DNA of 58,928 nt from Eubacterium sp. (GCA_024690665.1 JAILOU010000013.1:1-58928), one strand, 5' to 3'; shown: positions 33,905-43,241, counted from the stretch's first letter. A program made the numbers and translations. The notes: generated by a model not told the origin, from the sequence alone.

Positions 33905-34300
33905 TTGAATAAGATTAATAAGACTTTTTCATCCATCGAACAGGTTGCAGGACAATATTTAAACAGTTCATCGCAGCAGACACAAAACACAACAAGCGAT
34001 GGATTATCATTTGAAGAAATTCTCCTGCAAAAAGCCAAGGATGATGGCGGAATTAAATTTTCAAAACATGCAAGTCAAAGACTGGATGACCGCAATATCA
34101 CATTGACGGCAGAACAAAACGAAAGACTTGAAGGTGGAATTGAAAAAGCAAATGAAAAGGGAATTACAGACTCCCTGGTTCTTATGGATTCTTTGGCATT
34201 CATTGTGAATGTACCGAATAAAACAGTGGTAACAGCGATGGATCAGACAGAGACTCAGGGGAACATATTTACCAATATAGATGGCGCGGTAATTATTTAG
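33905..34300 (+). CDS. TIGR02530 family flagellar operon protein
   Basis: A 131-residue protein, usually found between flgD and flgE in Firmicutes. Family segments are FSKHASQRLDDRNITL (about 58-73), AFIVNVPNKTVVTAMD and a C-terminal IFTNIDGAVII. The start is TTG 33905 after AGAGGTGAG. Its precise role is not known; hook assembly is inferred from conserved position. Confidence 0.9.
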   Translation: MNKINKTFSSIEQVAGQYLNSSSQQTQNTTSDGLSFEEILLQKAKDDGGIKFSKHASQRLDDRNITLTAEQNERLEGGIEKANEKGITDSLVLMDSLAFIVNVPNKTVVTAMDQTETQGNIFTNIDGAVII

Positions 34301-34384
34301 CTGGACCTATATGGAAGCTAATGCTTTTGACTGACAGATAAAGCAAAGCCATATGCGCCTTACATTTAAGGAGGTCACTTAATT

Positions 34385-35722
34385 ATGATGAGATCACTTT
34401 ACTCTGGTGTGGCAGGTCTTAAAACACATCAGACCAAGATGGACGTTATCGGTAACAATATCGCCAATGTTAATACAGTCGGATTCAAATCTTCATCCGT
34501 TACTTTTAGCGATATTATGTATCAGACAACACAGCAGGCATCCGGAGCAAATGCAACAACCGGAACCGGTGGTGTGAACGCTAAGCAGATTGGTCTTGGT
34601 GTTTCCACAGCAGCTACAAAGGTGTCAATCACTTCGAGCGGTGCTGCTGAAACAACCGGAAATGGTTTCGATATCATGCTCAATGATTCAAATGCAACGA
34701 ATTTCTTTATCGTGAATAACGGTACGGAAAATGTATTTACAAGAGATGGATCCTTCTACATCGACAACGCAGGTAATCTGTGTATGGCTTCAACCGGTTA
34801 CAATGTAATGGGGTGGCAGGTTGATGCAGATGGTAATATTGTAAAAGATACAGTTAGTGCACTTCGAGTTATGAAGGCAGCGAACCTTACTTCGGCTCCG
34901 GAAGCTACAACACTTGCAACTTGTTCCGGAATTATTGATAAGAATGATACAAACTTAGAAGATGGTTTGGCAATGAACCTTACTGTGTATGATAATCTTG
35001 GATATTCTTATATCGTGAAATTCTCAATCACAGCAGATGCGACAAATACAACTGATGATTATAATGTTTATACAGCAACAATTTCCGGTATCACGGATTC
35101 CAATGGCGATGCCGTAGACTTTGGGGATATGGATGATACCACATTCTCAATGTATTTCAATACAACAGATGGTTCATTTGCCGGTATCAATGCTGCGGAT
35201 GATGATGCTTCTACTTTTACCATCGATTTGTCAGAACTTGGAAATAGTTTTGAAGATGTTACGATTGATTTTACAGATACACAGAACGTTGATAATGGAG
35301 GCGTTTCTACAATCTCTATGGATGCAGGTGATGCAGATGGGGATGGCGCAGGTAAAAAACTTGGTGCTATGACAGGTGTTTCAATTGACAACACCGGTAA
35401 GATCTATGGTACATATGACAATGGTAATACTGTTCTTCTTGGACAGATTGCGGTTGCTCAGTTTGCGAATGCTTCCGGACTTGAAGCACTTGGAGATAAC
35501 TGTTATGCAACAACACTAAACTCCGGTGAATTTGATGGAATTGGTGTTGATATCTCGGCAGATGGTGGAAGTATGACAACAGGAGCACTTGAAATGTCTA
35601 ATGTAGACCTTTCTTCTGAGTTTACTTCTATGATTACAACACAAAGAGGTTTCCAGGCAAACTCAAGAATCATCACAACATCAGATTCTATGCTTGAGGA
35701 ACTTATCAATCTGAAACGATAG
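34385..35722 (+). CDS. flgE: Flagellar hook protein FlgE
   Basis: A 445-residue hook subunit. The N-terminal axial helix is SLYSGVAGLKTHQTKMDVIGNNIANVNTVGFKSS (about 3-36). The C-terminal axial helix is EMSNVDLSSEFTSMITTQRGFQANSRIITTSD. AAGGAGGT at 34368-34375 points to ATG 34385 (34388 also possible). An imperfect hairpin lies in its leader. No flbD follows, and a terminator-like structure ends this block. Confidence 0.97.
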   Translation: MMRSLYSGVAGLKTHQTKMDVIGNNIANVNTVGFKSSSVTFSDIMYQTTQQASGANATTGTGGVNAKQIGLGVSTAATKVSITSSGAAETTGNGFDIMLNDSNATNFFIVNNGTENVFTRDGSFYIDNAGNLCMASTGYNVMGWQVDADGNIVKDTVSALRVMKAANLTSAPEATTLATCSGIIDKNDTNLEDGLAMNLTVYDNLGYSYIVKFSITADATNTTDDYNVYTATISGITDSNGDAVDFGDMDDTTFSMYFNTTDGSFAGINAADDDASTFTIDLSELGNSFEDVTIDFTDTQNVDNGGVSTISMDAGDADGDGAGKKLGAMTGVSIDNTGKIYGTYDNGNTVLLGQIAVAQFANASGLEALGDNCYATTLNSGEFDGIGVDISADGGSMTTGALEMSNVDLSSEFTSMITTQRGFQANSRIITTSDSMLEELINLKR

Positions 35723-35801
35723 TACTAGAAAAAGAAACGTAAATAGTGGCATATTGGGGATAATACAAAAACTGATTACCACAATATGTTGTATGTGCGG
35801 G

Positions 35802-35840
35802 AAATCCGGCTTTTTTAAAAAAAGTCGGATTTTCTCTTAT
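35802..35840 (+). terminator. Terminator-like hairpin after flgE
   Basis: AAATCCGGC (35802-35810) pairs with GTCGGATTT (35824-35832) with one G-T pair. The stem is extended by T/A runs in the arms and followed by TTTCTCTTATTTT. It splits the locus into an upstream hook-basal-body block and a downstream motor-chemotaxis block. The 236-bp stretch 35723-35958 holds this hairpin, a promoter and a stem-loop but no gene. Confidence 0.75.
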
Positions 35841-35859
35841 TTTAAATGAAAAAAGTATG

Positions 35860-35888
35860 TAGACAATTAACACCAAATCTAGTAGAAT
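35860..35888 (+). promoter_or_regulatory. Internal promoter upstream of motA
   Basis: TAGACA (35860-35865), a 17-bp spacer and TAGAAT (35883-35888), about 70 bp before motA. Confidence 0.6.
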
Positions 35889-35900
35889 ATGACTAGAGAA

Positions 35901-35924
35901 TGTCATAGTGCGATAACTATGACA
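35901..35924. promoter_or_regulatory. 9-bp perfect stem-loop in the motA leader
   Basis: TGTCATAGT (35901-35909) pairs with ACTATGACA (35916-35924) around a 6-nt GCGATA loop. It starts within a few bases of the predicted RNA start, so it is either an operator or a 5'-end RNA hairpin that stabilises the transcript. Confidence 0.55.
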
Positions 35925-35958
35925 GAATTACAAGTAGTGAAAGAGGGTGAGATAACAG

Positions 35959-36750
35959 ATGGATTTGGCCTCAATAGCTGGTTTTGGCATGGGTGCGGTA
36001 ATGGTAATTCTTGGTATTATTACCGGAGATGCCGGGGTGGCAGCGCTTGGTAACTTTATTGATCCGACTTCAATTATTATTACAATCGGTGGTTCTTTGG
36101 CCGGCGTTATCATGTCAAATAAAATTCCGGACGTTATCAACGGAGCAAAAAGTGCAACACTGGCTCTAAAAGAGCAAAATAATGATCCGTCGGAAGTAAT
36201 AAAGAATATTATAGATTTGTCGAACACGGCACGTAAGGAAGGTCTTCTTGCTTTGGAAGAAGCAGCGAATGGAATTGAAGATGCTTTCTTAAAGAAGGGG
36301 ATTATGCTGGTGGTAGACGGTACAGATTCTGATCTTGTACGAGGTATTCTTGAGACGGATCTTGTTTGCGTGGAAGCAAGACATAAAAAGGTTATGGGAT
36401 TTTGGGAAAAATGGGGCGAGATGGGTCCTGCATGGGGTATGATTGGTACTCTGATTGGACTTGTTAACATGCTTCAGGCCCTTGATGATGTAAGTACAAT
36501 CGGTCCGAATATGGCGGTTGCTCTTCTTACAACATTATATGGTTCATTGATTGCAAACTGGATTTGCAGTCCGATGGCATCAAAACTGAAGGTAAACAAC
36601 GATGCAGAGATTTCGATGAAAGAAGTGACGATTGAAGGACTTCTTTCGATTCAGGCAGGTGAGAACCCGCGAGTAATCGAAGAAAAACTGAAGTCGTTCC
36701 TGTCACCGGAAGCGCGTAATGCGATAGGTGAGGCCGGAGGTGAGGAATAG
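35959..36750 (+). CDS. motA: Flagellar stator protein MotA
   Basis: A 263-residue four-helix membrane protein that forms the ion channel with MotB. Family segments are GSLAGVIMSN, the cytoplasmic loop (WEKWGEMGPAWGMIGTLIGLV) and ALLTTLYGSLIANW. AGAGGGTGAG precedes ATG 35959. Its stop shares one base with the motB GTG start. Confidence 0.97.
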   Translation: MDLASIAGFGMGAVMVILGIITGDAGVAALGNFIDPTSIIITIGGSLAGVIMSNKIPDVINGAKSATLALKEQNNDPSEVIKNIIDLSNTARKEGLLALEEAANGIEDAFLKKGIMLVVDGTDSDLVRGILETDLVCVEARHKKVMGFWEKWGEMGPAWGMIGTLIGLVNMLQALDDVSTIGPNMAVALLTTLYGSLIANWICSPMASKLKVNNDAEISMKEVTIEGLLSIQAGENPRVIEEKLKSFLSPEARNAIGEAGGEE

Positions 36751-37694
36751 TGGCTAAAAGACCGCAGGAGGATCCACCAAAAGGCTCGCCCGCATGGATG
36801 GCGACATTTAGTGACCTGATGAATCTTCTGCTTTGCTTTTTCGTGTTACTGTTCTCAATGTCTACGGTCGATGCGGAAAAGTTTCAACTTGTAATCGCAT
36901 CACTGCAAAGTAGTTTTAGTGTATTGCCATCCGGAGGTTCGTCTGTTGGTGAAGGTCAACTTATTTCTTCCGGTATCAGTCAGCTTGAAAACTTTGATGT
37001 TTATTTTGATGCGACGACAACGGAAGATGGTAATACGACAGAAACGCCTGAGAATGATGATGAGGAAGAAGAAGACTCTTCACAAGGAACTGAGACGCAA
37101 GATCAGGCGGTTAAACAAGAAGAACAGACGCAATCTGAATCTCAGAAAGAACAAAGTGAGTCAGAATCACAAACAGAAGCCGAGGAGCAAAAAGAAGCTC
37201 AGGAAGCTGTTGAAGACCAGGCGCTTGCCGAGTCTGAAAAGATGGCTGAGAAGATTGAAGAACTTATGGAAGAGGAAAGTATTACTTCCGGAGTAAAGAT
37301 TGATTTTACCACGCAGTATGTGCAGCTTACTTTGAACGGTGCGCTACTATTTGAATCCGGACAATCGGATATTAAAAAAGATGCTTATTCGCTTGTTGAT
37401 AAGATTGGTAAAATTTTAGAGAATTATGATAGTAATTCCATTGAAGTGGAAGGTCATACCGACAATGTTCCAATCAGTACAGAAAAGTATGCGAACAACA
37501 ATGTGTTGTCTGCATTTAGAGCGCTTAGCGTGATGGAATATCTGACTGACACCACAAGCCTTGATCCGGCGAAGATGAAAGCTTCCGGAAGAGGCGAGTA
37601 TGAACCGATTGCAGATAATTCCACTTCGAAGGGAAGAGCGAAGAACAGAAGAGTAGAAATTAATATCTACAATTCGTTTTATTCGGAAGAATAG
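36750..37694 (+). CDS. motB: Flagellar stator protein MotB with acidic linker
   Basis: A 314-residue stator protein. A single TM helix carries the ion-binding Asp22 (TFSDLMNLLLCFFVLLFSM). The OmpA-like peptidoglycan-binding domain is at about 185-310 (VEGHTDNVPI, SAFRALSVMEYL, NRRVEI). Between them, residues about 90-165 are a Glu/Gln/Ser-rich tract with no hydrophobic residues; standard MotB has a much shorter plug/linker. The start is GTG 36750, coupled to the motA stop. The coupling ion (H+ or Na+) cannot be told safely. Confidence 0.96.
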   Translation: MAKRPQEDPPKGSPAWMATFSDLMNLLLCFFVLLFSMSTVDAEKFQLVIASLQSSFSVLPSGGSSVGEGQLISSGISQLENFDVYFDATTTEDGNTTETPENDDEEEEDSSQGTETQDQAVKQEEQTQSESQKEQSESESQTEAEEQKEAQEAVEDQALAESEKMAEKIEELMEEESITSGVKIDFTTQYVQLTLNGALLFESGQSDIKKDAYSLVDKIGKILENYDSNSIEVEGHTDNVPISTEKYANNNVLSAFRALSVMEYLTDTTSLDPAKMKASGRGEYEPIADNSTSKGRAKNRRVEINIYNSFYSEE

Positions 37695-37709
37695 AAGAGA
37701 GGACTAGCA

Positions 37710-38228
37710 ATGAAAAAGAATTTATTAACTCTGATTATATTGGTACTATGCTTTGCGAATGTTGCATTGACTGCTGTGCTGGTAATTACAATCCTTCCAG
37801 AAACGCAAAAAGCCAACGAGCTGATTACAAAAGTCGCAGATGCGATTGATTTGGATTTGGAAGGTGGAACGGCTGTTGATACTTCAGAATCTGTTTCCAT
37901 GGAGAATATCACATCATATTCTGTAAATGATGGAGAATCTATGACTATTAACCTGGCAGATTCCGGAGATGGAACGCAGCATTTTGCAGTAATTACGGTA
38001 TCGATTGAGATGGATTCTACACATGAAGATTACGCAACTTATACCGATCTTTCAACTTATTCAACCATTATTATGGATTTGATTAATGAAGTTGTTTCGG
38101 CACATACGTTAGATGAAATGCAAAACAACCAGACAGATATCAAAAAAGAAGTGTTAGAAGCACTTCAGACAAAGTTTGATTCGACGGTATTTACCGGCGT
38201 AAGTTTTGGTAGTGTGACACTGTCTTAA
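37710..38228 (+). CDS. fliL: Flagellar basal body-associated protein FliL
   Basis: A 172-residue single-pass protein. The N-terminal TM is at about 5-27 (LLTLIILVLCFANVALTAVLVI), followed by an extracytoplasmic domain of the FliL/stomatin-like type (FAVITVSIEMD, the C-terminal SVTL end). It stabilises the stator around the motor. It lies 15 bp after motB and before fliM, the standard place. Confidence 0.88.
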   Translation: MKKNLLTLIILVLCFANVALTAVLVITILPETQKANELITKVADAIDLDLEGGTAVDTSESVSMENITSYSVNDGESMTINLADSGDGTQHFAVITVSIEMDSTHEDYATYTDLSTYSTIIMDLINEVVSAHTLDEMQNNQTDIKKEVLEALQTKFDSTVFTGVSFGSVTLS

Positions 38229-38262
38229 AACTGATTTTTCTGAGGAAGGGTGGTGAGAATTC

Positions 38263-39243
38263 GTGGGCGAAGTTTTATCGCAAAATGAGATAGACAATTT
38301 GCTGCAAGCTCTTTCGAGTGGAGAACTTGATGTAGATGAGATGAAGGAATCCGGCGAGAAACAGGCAAAGAATTACGATTTTGCCAGACCGGCGAAGTTC
38401 TCAAAGGAACACCTTCGTACTTTGGAAAATATATTCGAGCATTATGGAAGACTGCTTTCGACGAATCTTCCTGTATATTTGAGAAAAAACGTACAGGTAG
38501 AAGTCATGAATTCGGAAGCGGTAACATATTCGGAATTTTCAAATGCTTTGTCCAATCCGGTTATTTTAGGCGTAGTTAATATGGAACCGCTTAACGGAAC
38601 CATTATTATAGAGCTCGCGGATAATTTAGGGTTTGCGATGGTCGACAGAATGCTTGGCGGTACCGGAAAACCATTGGATAAGAGCAGAGATTTTTCGGAA
38701 ATTGAAATGCTGATTATCGAAAGAATTATGGTAGCCTGCGTGAACTTGTTAGAAGAACCGTGGGAGAATGTTGTGGAGATTCATCCGCGACTGGAACGAA
38801 TTGAGACGAACTCTCAGTTCGCACAATTTATATCGCCGAATGAAATGATTGCAATCGTAACGATTGATATTAAAATCGGTGATGTAGATGGGCTTATGAA
38901 TGTGTGTCTGCCTTTTATCACGTTAGAGGATGTCATCGATAAGTTGAATACGAAGTTCTGGTATTCGACGATGCAAAAAGGTGAAGACGATACTTATAAA
39001 GATGAAATTGAGAACCTGCTTAACAAAGCTCCTGTGCCGCTTAAAGCGGTTTTGGGAAAAAGCGTTATTTCTGTTAGCGATTTTGTAGGCTTGCAGGTGG
39101 GGGATATTATTCGACTTGATTCCAGAGTCAATGATGAAATGGATGTGTATGTTGGAAATATCCGTAAGTTTAAGGCACTGCCGGGAACGGCGGAAAAAGA
39201 TTATGCAGTACGCGTTACATCAATCATCAGAGAGGAGCAGTAG
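38263..39243 (+). CDS. fliM: Flagellar motor switch protein FliM
   Basis: A 326-residue C-ring protein. The N-terminal CheY-P-binding peptide is LSQNEIDNLLQALSSG. The middle CheC-like domain is at about 45-225 and the C-terminal SpoA domain about 240-326. The start is GTG 38263 after GGTGGTGAG. It lies 3 bp before the fliY start. Confidence 0.97.
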   Translation: MGEVLSQNEIDNLLQALSSGELDVDEMKESGEKQAKNYDFARPAKFSKEHLRTLENIFEHYGRLLSTNLPVYLRKNVQVEVMNSEAVTYSEFSNALSNPVILGVVNMEPLNGTIIIELADNLGFAMVDRMLGGTGKPLDKSRDFSEIEMLIIERIMVACVNLLEEPWENVVEIHPRLERIETNSQFAQFISPNEMIAIVTIDIKIGDVDGLMNVCLPFITLEDVIDKLNTKFWYSTMQKGEDDTYKDEIENLLNKAPVPLKAVLGKSVISVSDFVGLQVGDIIRLDSRVNDEMDVYVGNIRKFKALPGTAEKDYAVRVTSIIREEQ

Positions 39244-39246
39244 GGA

Positions 39247-40434
39247 ATGGATGGAGTTCTGTCACAAGAAGAAATAAATGCATTACTTAGTCAATCAGGC
39301 TCGGAAGATACCGCTGGTGCATCCGATACATCTGATGATGAAAATGCTTTGACAGATAGTGATAGGGATGCTATTGGAGAGGTTGCGAATATCAGTATGG
39401 GAACGGCGGCAACAACGTTGTTTTCTCTGGTTAATCGTAAGGTGGAAATCTCGACACCGGTAGTTACGGAATGCACATGGGATGATATTGTGGATCAGTA
39501 TGAAAGACCTTGTGTGTTTATTAGAATTGCTTATACTGTCGGGTTAGATGGAAGCAACCTCTTGGTTTTAAAGGAAAATGATGTTAAGATAATCACAGAT
39601 TTAATGATGGGCGGAGACGGAACCAACACAGAAGGTGAGCTTGGTGAATTGCACCTGAGTGCAATCAGCGAGGCGATGAACCAGATGATGGGATCTTCCG
39701 CAACGTCATTATCGTCGATGCTTAATAAGACAATTGATATCAGTCCACCAATTGCGGATTTGATAGACCTTGCAGAAGATTTAGATGAATCGTCGATTGA
39801 TGAATTCCTTTCGGGTAAGTTCGTAAAGATTTCATTTAAAATGTTAATTGGTGATCTGGTGGATAGTGAGATCATGCAGTTATATCCGTATTCATTCGCC
39901 AGATTGATGGTGGAAAGTTTTATGAATACGATGCAAGGCGGTTCGGATGCGGCCGCAGAAGAAGCAGCGCCTGAACCGACACCTGCGCCAGCGCCGGCTC
40001 CGGCACCAGCACCGGCACCGGCTCCACAACCGGCGGCGGCTCCACCACCACAGGCGGCACAACCGCAGATGGCACAACCTCAGATGGGAGTGCCGATGAT
40101 GCAACCGGATATGTCGCAGATGATGTATCAGCAACCTGTGACTGTGCAACCGGCACAATTTGGAGCTTTTAATCCGGCAGCCAATAATTTTGTACAACCT
40201 GAAAACATTGATTTGATTATGGATGTTCCACTTGATGTTACGGTTGAACTTGGTCGAACTACAAAATCAATTCAGGAGATACTTGATTTTGCACCGGGTA
40301 CTATTATAGAATTAAATAAAATTGCCGGTGAGCCTATTGACATACTTGTGAATGGTAAATATGTAGCAAAAGGTGAAGTGGTAGTAATTGAAGAAAGTTT
40401 CGGTGTAAGAATAACCGAAATTGTAACAGAATGA
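39247..40434 (+). CDS. fliY: Flagellar motor switch phosphatase FliY
   Basis: A 395-residue Firmicutes-type switch protein. It has an N-terminal CheY-P-binding peptide (LSQEEINALLSQ). A CheC-type phosphatase domain follows with two intact [DS]x3Ex2N motifs (DAIGEVAN, about 42-49; SAISEAMN, about 138-145). A Pro/Ala-rich linker is at about 240-300 (repeated Ala-Pro). The C-terminal FliN/SpoA domain is at about 318-395. It removes phosphate from CheY at the motor. Confidence 0.96.
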   Translation: MDGVLSQEEINALLSQSGSEDTAGASDTSDDENALTDSDRDAIGEVANISMGTAATTLFSLVNRKVEISTPVVTECTWDDIVDQYERPCVFIRIAYTVGLDGSNLLVLKENDVKIITDLMMGGDGTNTEGELGELHLSAISEAMNQMMGSSATSLSSMLNKTIDISPPIADLIDLAEDLDESSIDEFLSGKFVKISFKMLIGDLVDSEIMQLYPYSFARLMVESFMNTMQGGSDAAAEEAAPEPTPAPAPAPAPAPAPAPQPAAAPPPQAAQPQMAQPQMGVPMMQPDMSQMMYQQPVTVQPAQFGAFNPAANNFVQPENIDLIMDVPLDVTVELGRTTKSIQEILDFAPGTIIELNKIAGEPIDILVNGKYVAKGEVVVIEESFGVRITEIVTE

Positions 40435-40463
40435 TATCCCATGACGTAAGTCATTTGTGATAT
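40434..40463 (+). repeat. Imperfect hairpin between fliY and cheY
   Basis: The perfect inner ATGAC/GTCAT stem (40441-40445 with 40450-40454, loop GTAA) has an outer ATATC/GATAT stem. There is no T-run, so it is not a terminator; it may be a processing or stability element. Confidence 0.4.
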
Positions 40464-40501
40464 ATTTAATATGCATACTAAATTATAGAGGAGAAAGAAC
40501 T

Positions 40502-40864
40502 ATGGCAAAAAGTGTTTTGATTTGTGATGATGCAGCATTTATGAGAATGATGATTAAGGACATTCTTACAAAGAATGGTTACGAGATCGCCGGCGAAGCT
40601 GAAAACGGTGCTAAGGCTGTTGAAAAGTACGCTGAGACGAAACCGGATCTCGTTCTTATGGATATTACCATGCCGGAGATGGATGGTATTCAGGCTTTAA
40701 AGAAGATTAAGGAATCTGATGCTGGAGCAAGCATCATTATGTGTTCTGCTATGGGACAGCAGGCAATGGTTATTGAGGCTATCCAGTCGGGAGCAAAAGA
40801 TTTCATCGTTAAACCATTCCAGGCTGACCGTGTTCTTGAAGCTGTTAAGAAAGTAATTGGATAA
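40502..40864 (+). CDS. cheY: Chemotaxis response regulator CheY
   Basis: A 120-residue single-domain receiver. The acidic pair is in ICDDAAF, the phospho-acceptor is Asp54 (LMDITMPEMDG), Ser replaces the usual Thr in MCSAMG, and the conserved Lys is in FIVKPF. It binds FliM/FliY when phosphorylated by CheA. GAGGAGA precedes ATG 40502; the frame upstream of it has no ribosome site. fliO overlaps its 3' end. Confidence 0.97.
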   Translation: MAKSVLICDDAAFMRMMIKDILTKNGYEIAGEAENGAKAVEKYAETKPDLVLMDITMPEMDGIQALKKIKESDAGASIIMCSAMGQQAMVIEAIQSGAKDFIVKPFQADRVLEAVKKVIG

Positions 40865-41240
40865 TTTGATTTTTATAGGGGCAACGCAACATTCAGTAGT
40901 ACAACTGATTGAAGTGCTCATAATATTTGTATTTGTACTTGTTATTACCGTTGTTACGACAAAACTTTTGGCGAATTATCAGAAGGGTAAGACTTCGAGT
41001 AGTCATATTCAGGTGATTGAAGCCATGAAGGTTGGAAACAATAAGTATGTTGAAATTGTACAGGTGCTGGATGAATATTATGTGATTGCCCTTGCGAAAG
41101 ATAACGTATCAATGCTGGGGCAGCTTACGAAGGAAGAGGGAGAGGCTTTAAAGCGCTCGAAGAACACAGGTAATACTGCTTTTGGCAAAACACTCAATGA
41201 GGTAATGGCTAAATTTAAAGATACGTTGCCAAAAAAATAG
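40857..41240 (+). CDS. fliO: Flagellar biosynthetic protein FliO (FliZ)
   Basis: A 127-residue protein with one TM helix (about 17-37, [22 protein letters not shown]) and a small cytoplasmic FliO domain ([32 protein letters not shown]). It assists FliP ring assembly. The start is uncertain: TTG 40857 overlaps the cheY stop and TTG 40866 is an alternative; neither has a strong ribosome site. Position before fliP supports the call. Confidence 0.85.
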   Translation: MDNLIFIGATQHSVVQLIEVLIIFVFVLVITVVTTKLLANYQKGKTSSSHIQVIEAMKVGNNKYVEIVQVLDEYYVIALAKDNVSMLGQLTKEEGEALKRSKNTGNTAFGKTLNEVMAKFKDTLPKK

Positions 41241-41244
41241 GAAA

Positions 41245-42108
41245 ATGAACAAAATAAAAAAGTTTTATTGTAGTGCGTCAGTTGTTTTTGCAGCATTTGT
41301 GATGATTTTGACGCTGGTGTTTGCACTATCGCCTACTCATGTATATGCGACGGAGTCTGATGCGGCAGCTGCCGCAGATGCGTTGCAGGATCTGCAAGTG
41401 GAGTCGAGTAGTGGTGCGGATGATGCGTCAGATGATTTGAACAATGGTATTTCGATTGTTTATAACAATGATAGCGGCAGTTTGTCGGGTGCTCTTCGAA
41501 TTTTGCTTGTTTTAACAGTGATTTCATTAGCTCCGTCTATATTGATAATGTTGACCTCGTTTACGAGAATTATCATTGTTTTGCATTTTGTGCGATCGGC
41601 GATTGGAACGCAGACCGCGCCGCCCAATCAGGTTTTGATTGGGCTTGCGTTGTTTTTGACCTTATTCATTATGGCACCGATATTCAGCCAGATTAATGAA
41701 GAGGCTATTAAACCACTTGATGCAGGGGAGATTACGCAAGAGGAAGCTTTCGAAATTGGTATGCAACCGCTTCGAGAGTTTATGTATGAACAAACACAGG
41801 CGAAAGACTTGAAGATGTTTTGCGAAATTGCAGACGTAACTTATGACCCGGAAAATTTAGATGATATTTCGATTACGGTTTTAATTCCAAGCTTTGTTGT
41901 CAGCGAACTTAGAACCGCGTTTATCATAGGATTTTTGATTTATATTCCATTTATCATTATTGATATGGTGGTTTCGTCTATCCTGATGTCGATGGGTATG
42001 ATGATGCTACCGCCAACCACCATCTCGATGCCGTTTAAGATCTTGCTTTTTATTCTGGCAGACGGATGGAATCTTGTGATTGGAAATCTTGTAAAGACAT
42101 TCTATTAA
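41245..42108 (+). CDS. fliP: Flagellar export gate protein FliP
   Basis: A 287-residue gate subunit with an N-terminal signal peptide (about 1-30, ending at VYA). An acidic 45-residue stretch follows ([19 protein letters not shown]) before the first of four helices. Family signatures include [22 protein letters not shown] and QPLREFM. It forms the export pore with FliQ and FliR. Confidence 0.97.
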   Translation: MNKIKKFYCSASVVFAAFVMILTLVFALSPTHVYATESDAAAAADALQDLQVESSSGADDASDDLNNGISIVYNNDSGSLSGALRILLVLTVISLAPSILIMLTSFTRIIIVLHFVRSAIGTQTAPPNQVLIGLALFLTLFIMAPIFSQINEEAIKPLDAGEITQEEAFEIGMQPLREFMYEQTQAKDLKMFCEIADVTYDPENLDDISITVLIPSFVVSELRTAFIIGFLIYIPFIIIDMVVSSILMSMGMMMLPPTTISMPFKILLFILADGWNLVIGNLVKTFY

Positions 42109-42155
42109 CCGGGCAGGAATTTTATTTCTGTCCGGATTTATGAGAGGTGAGAATT

Positions 42156-42428
42156 GTGATTACAGAAGCTCAGGTGCTTGATATAGCAAGGGAGACAATT
42201 TATACAATCATTATATCAGCAGCTCCGCCGCTAATCGTTTCACTTGTGGTTGGACTTGTGGTCAGTATTATTCAGACGGTAACATCTATTCAGGAGCAGA
42301 CATTGACATTTGTACCTAAGATTATAGCGGTTTTCGCAAGCATAATGTTGTTTGGTTCTTTTATTTTGAATCATATTACGACATTCATGACAGAACTTTG
42401 GTCAGATTTTAGCGTGTATTTAAGATAA
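42156..42428 (+). CDS. fliQ: Flagellar export gate protein FliQ
   Basis: A 90-residue two-helix gate protein, the usual size. Family segments are EAQVLDIARETIY, VVSIIQTVTSIQEQTLTFVPK and the second helix. I chose GTG 42156 (preceded by AGAGGTGAG); GTG 42147 would overlap this site. Confidence 0.95.
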   Translation: MITEAQVLDIARETIYTIIISAAPPLIVSLVVGLVVSIIQTVTSIQEQTLTFVPKIIAVFASIMLFGSFILNHITTFMTELWSDFSVYLR

Positions 42429-42436
42429 GATGATTT

Positions 42437-43216
42437 ATGGTTAACTATTCTTTTACACTGGAAGAAATTCAATATTTTGTATTAATTCTAGTACGAGTAT
42501 CCATGTTTGTTGCGGTGGCTCCGTTATTGGGACATACAGATGTGCCAAATCGAATTAAGGTTGGATTTGCATTTATTTTTACAATTTTGTTGTATAATGT
42601 AGTGCCGACAACGGAGATTGATTATTCCGGAATGTTTGGGTATTCCATACTAGTAGTGAAGGAAGGAATTACCGGCTTGCTGATTGGATTTGCGGCAAAT
42701 TTGTGTAATTCTATTGTTTTATTTGCGGGACATATGATCGATACGGAGATTGGTTTGTCGATGGCGACGGAATATGATCCATCCACCAGAATGACAGTTA
42801 CGATATCCGGTCTTATGTACAATTATTTTGTTTTACTGCTTTTGCTGGTTAGCAATTTGATTGGATATTTGATTTCTGCATTTTCCGAATCGTATACATT
42901 GATTCCGGTTGGTGGAGCAAACTTTGAATGGGACAATCTGCTAACGGCACTGATAAAGTATATGGCAGATTTAATGATGATTGGCTTTCGGATTATGCTC
43001 CCGGTTTTTGCAGTTGTTATGGTTATGAACTGCATATTGGGAATTATGGCGAAGGTTTCTCCGCAGATGAATATGTTCTCTGTGGGTATTCAGATTAAAC
43101 TTTTAGCGGGACTTGGAACAATGTTTTTAACGGTGTTCTTGCTGCCTTATGTAGCATCCTATATCAATACAGAAATCAAGCAGATGATTGTAATGTTTAT
43201 TAAGTCAATGTACTGA
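42437..43216 (+). CDS. fliR: Flagellar export gate protein FliR
   Basis: A 259-residue multi-pass gate protein. It has the expected SMFVAVAPLLGHTDVPNRIKVGFA and EGITGLLIGFAANL segments. No clear ribosome site precedes ATG 42437, 8 bp after fliQ; translation is probably coupled to fliQ. Confidence 0.95.
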   Translation: MVNYSFTLEEIQYFVLILVRVSMFVAVAPLLGHTDVPNRIKVGFAFIFTILLYNVVPTTEIDYSGMFGYSILVVKEGITGLLIGFAANLCNSIVLFAGHMIDTEIGLSMATEYDPSTRMTVTISGLMYNYFVLLLLLVSNLIGYLISAFSESYTLIPVGGANFEWDNLLTALIKYMADLMMIGFRIMLPVFAVVMVMNCILGIMAKVSPQMNMFSVGIQIKLLAGLGTMFLTVFLLPYVASYINTEIKQMIVMFIKSMY

Positions 43217-43241
43217 CGAGGGAATCGGAAATGTTTTAGAT

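Noticed and set aside
35723..35958. A small flbD gene between flgE and motA
   Set aside because: No reading frame of suitable length with a ribosome site; the region holds hairpins and a promoter.
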